A stretch of DNA of 6,588 nt. It comes from Candidatus Muproteobacteria bacterium RIFCSPHIGHO2_01_FULL_65_16 (GTDB lineage Bacteria; Pseudomonadota; Gammaproteobacteria; Acidiferrobacterales; Sulfurifustaceae). This document shows positions 5,884-6,588 of this stretch, piece after piece. The stretch covers positions 36,501 through 43,088 of the forward strand of contig MFSY01000113.1 in assembly GCA_001785175.1 (NCBI GenBank). Reading direction: 5' to 3'. The position numbers were made by a program, and so were the translations under genes. Position 1 is the stretch's first letter; every line of letters starts with the position of its first letter. A model generated the notes under the pieces. It worked only from the letters and a program-made list of their open reading frames with translations. It made no database searches and was not told the origin of the DNA.

Positions 5884-6129
5884 ATGGGGAAAGTCAATAT
5901 TCACGATGCCAAGACCAATCTCTCGCGCCTGATCGAACAGGCCGCGAAGGGCGGAGAGGTCGTTATTTCCAAGGCCGGTGAGCCGGTGGCCAAGCTGGTG
6001 GCGATCAAACCCGTCGCGCCGCGCCGTCGCAAGGGACTGCTCAAGAACAAGATCAAGATTCGCCCCGGCTTCTACAAGCCCCTGCCGGAGGAAGCGATCG
6101 CCGCCTTTGAGGGAAAGACGGCGAAATGA
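5884..6129 (+). CDS. Type II antitoxin, Phd/YefM family
   Basis: This 81-residue protein starts with the Phd/YefM DNA-binding fold: INHIDAK-like NIHDAKTNLSRLIEQA (5-20), then GEVVISKAGEPVAKLVAI (24-41). A basic linker, APRRRKGLLKNKIKIR (45-60), leads to a C-terminal segment ending in LPEEAIAAFEG (67-77), the kind of tail that folds onto and blocks a PIN toxin in related pairs. It should neutralise the downstream ribonuclease and repress its own operon through the palindrome at 5856-5872. AGGAGGG (5872-5878) is 5 bases before the ATG, a strong ribosome-binding site fitting the need for antitoxin excess. Its TGA overlaps the toxin ATG by four bases (ATGA), indicating coupled translation. Length and layout are ordinary for the family. 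Confidence 0.92.
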   Translation: MGKVNIHDAKTNLSRLIEQAAKGGEVVISKAGEPVAKLVAIKPVAPRRRKGLLKNKIKIRPGFYKPLPEEAIAAFEGKTAK

Positions 6130-6506
6130 GGGTATTGCTCGATACCCACATCCTGCTCTGGTGGCTCATGGATGACCGGCGGTTGCCGAAGGACGCCGAG
6201 CGAATCATCAGGGACCCGGATAACTCCATTTTCGTCAGCGCCGCTTCCATTTGGGAGGTCGCCATCAAGGCTTCGCTTGGGCAGATCGAGGCGGATCCAT
6301 TTGCGATCCAAGCGGCCATCGAACCGAGCGGCTTCGCCGAGCTTCCGATCACGGGAAAACACGCCGCGCAGGTGGCGCGGCTCCCTCCACGTCACCGCGA
6401 CCCGTTTGACCGCATGCTCGTTGCCCAGAGCCTCGCCGAACCCATGCGCCTGTTGACCAGCGACACGGCGCTTGCCAAGTACGGTGACATCATGCTGATG
6501 GTTTGA
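6126..6506 (+). CDS. VapC-type toxin, PIN-domain ribonuclease
   Basis: This 126-residue single PIN domain is of the VapC type, a Mg-dependent endoribonuclease that typically cleaves tRNA or rRNA and stops translation when the antitoxin is lost; its target cannot be read from sequence. The acidic active site is complete: Asp6 in LLDTHILLWWL, Glu44 in SIWEVAIK, Asp95 in RDPFDRMLVAQ (Asp92 also nearby) and Asp113 in LTSD. Conserved Thr/Ser positions around these residues fit the family. It has no ribosome-binding site of its own and overlaps the antitoxin by four bases, so it depends on translation of the antitoxin. With all four acidic residues and an intact frame it is probably active. The next gene begins only two bases after its stop. 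Confidence 0.92.
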   Translation: MRVLLDTHILLWWLMDDRRLPKDAERIIRDPDNSIFVSAASIWEVAIKASLGQIEADPFAIQAAIEPSGFAELPITGKHAAQVARLPPRHRDPFDRMLVAQSLAEPMRLLTSDTALAKYGDIMLMV

Positions 6507-6508
6507 TC

Positions 6509-6588
6509 ATGAAAGTCGTCACCATGACCGCCCCCGGCGGGCCGGAGGTGCTGAAGCTCCAGGACCTGCCCGACCCGAAGCTCGCGCG
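6509..6588 (+). CDS. MDR-superfamily oxidoreductase (quinone oxidoreductase-like), N-terminus only
   Basis: Only 26 codons are present before the window edge. The peptide opens MKVVTMTAPGGPEVLKLQ and continues with DLPDPKLA. This matches the start of medium-chain dehydrogenases/reductases of the NAD(P)H:quinone oxidoreductase or zinc-type alcohol dehydrogenase-like groups, where a GGPEVL motif and a following LPDP are typical. The cofactor and catalytic regions lie outside the window, so substrate and subgroup are unknown. The ATG is two bases after the toxin stop codon and lacks a clear Shine-Dalgarno sequence, so it may be expressed by read-through and coupling from the toxin-antitoxin operon. 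Confidence 0.75.
   Translation, partial: MKVVTMTAPGGPEVLKLQDLPDPKLA

Overview
The window looks like chromosomal DNA of a sulfur-oxidising, chemolithotrophic proteobacterium, most likely a gammaproteobacterium. This is inferred from the GC-rich coding sequence, the gene order sat-aprB-aprA, and dispersed intergenic repeats of a kind I associate with environmental Proteobacteria. No taxonomic marker is present. A sulfate reducer would use the same enzymes in the opposite direction and cannot be formally excluded.

Region 1 (1-573) is a gene-free, relatively AT-rich leader. It starts in a dispersed repeat on the minus strand and holds a large imperfect stem-loop and two weak promoter candidates ahead of sat. 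Region 2 (574-4439) is the dissimilatory sulfur cassette: sat (ATP sulfurylase), aprB (iron-sulfur subunit of APS reductase) and aprA (FAD subunit). Running oxidatively, AprBA condenses sulfite with AMP to APS and releases two electrons. Sat then converts APS and pyrophosphate to sulfate and ATP, which is substrate-level phosphorylation during sulfite oxidation. No AprM or Qmo electron-transfer partner is encoded next to it.

Region 3 (4440-4882) is a dense nest of repeats: a second copy of the dispersed repeat, a 23-bp perfect inverted repeat, 2.6 tandem copies of a 57-bp unit built from two small hairpins with near-identical GGGAC loops, a strong intrinsic terminator, and a separate GTTGGGTT/AACCCAAC hairpin. 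Because the terminator comes last, most of this would lie in the 3' untranslated region of the sat-aprBA mRNA.

Region 4 (4883-6588) is accessory: a YkgJ-type cysteine-cluster protein, then a type II toxin-antitoxin pair (Phd/YefM-type antitoxin and PIN-domain VapC-type ribonuclease) with a palindromic operator candidate overlapping the antitoxin ribosome-binding site, and finally the first 26 codons of an MDR-superfamily (quinone oxidoreductase-like) gene cut by the window edge. All genes are on the plus strand.

I did not find a clearly new multi-gene system. The most unusual signal is the layered hairpin array behind aprA, together with the matching outward-facing repeats on both sides of the sat-aprBA cassette.
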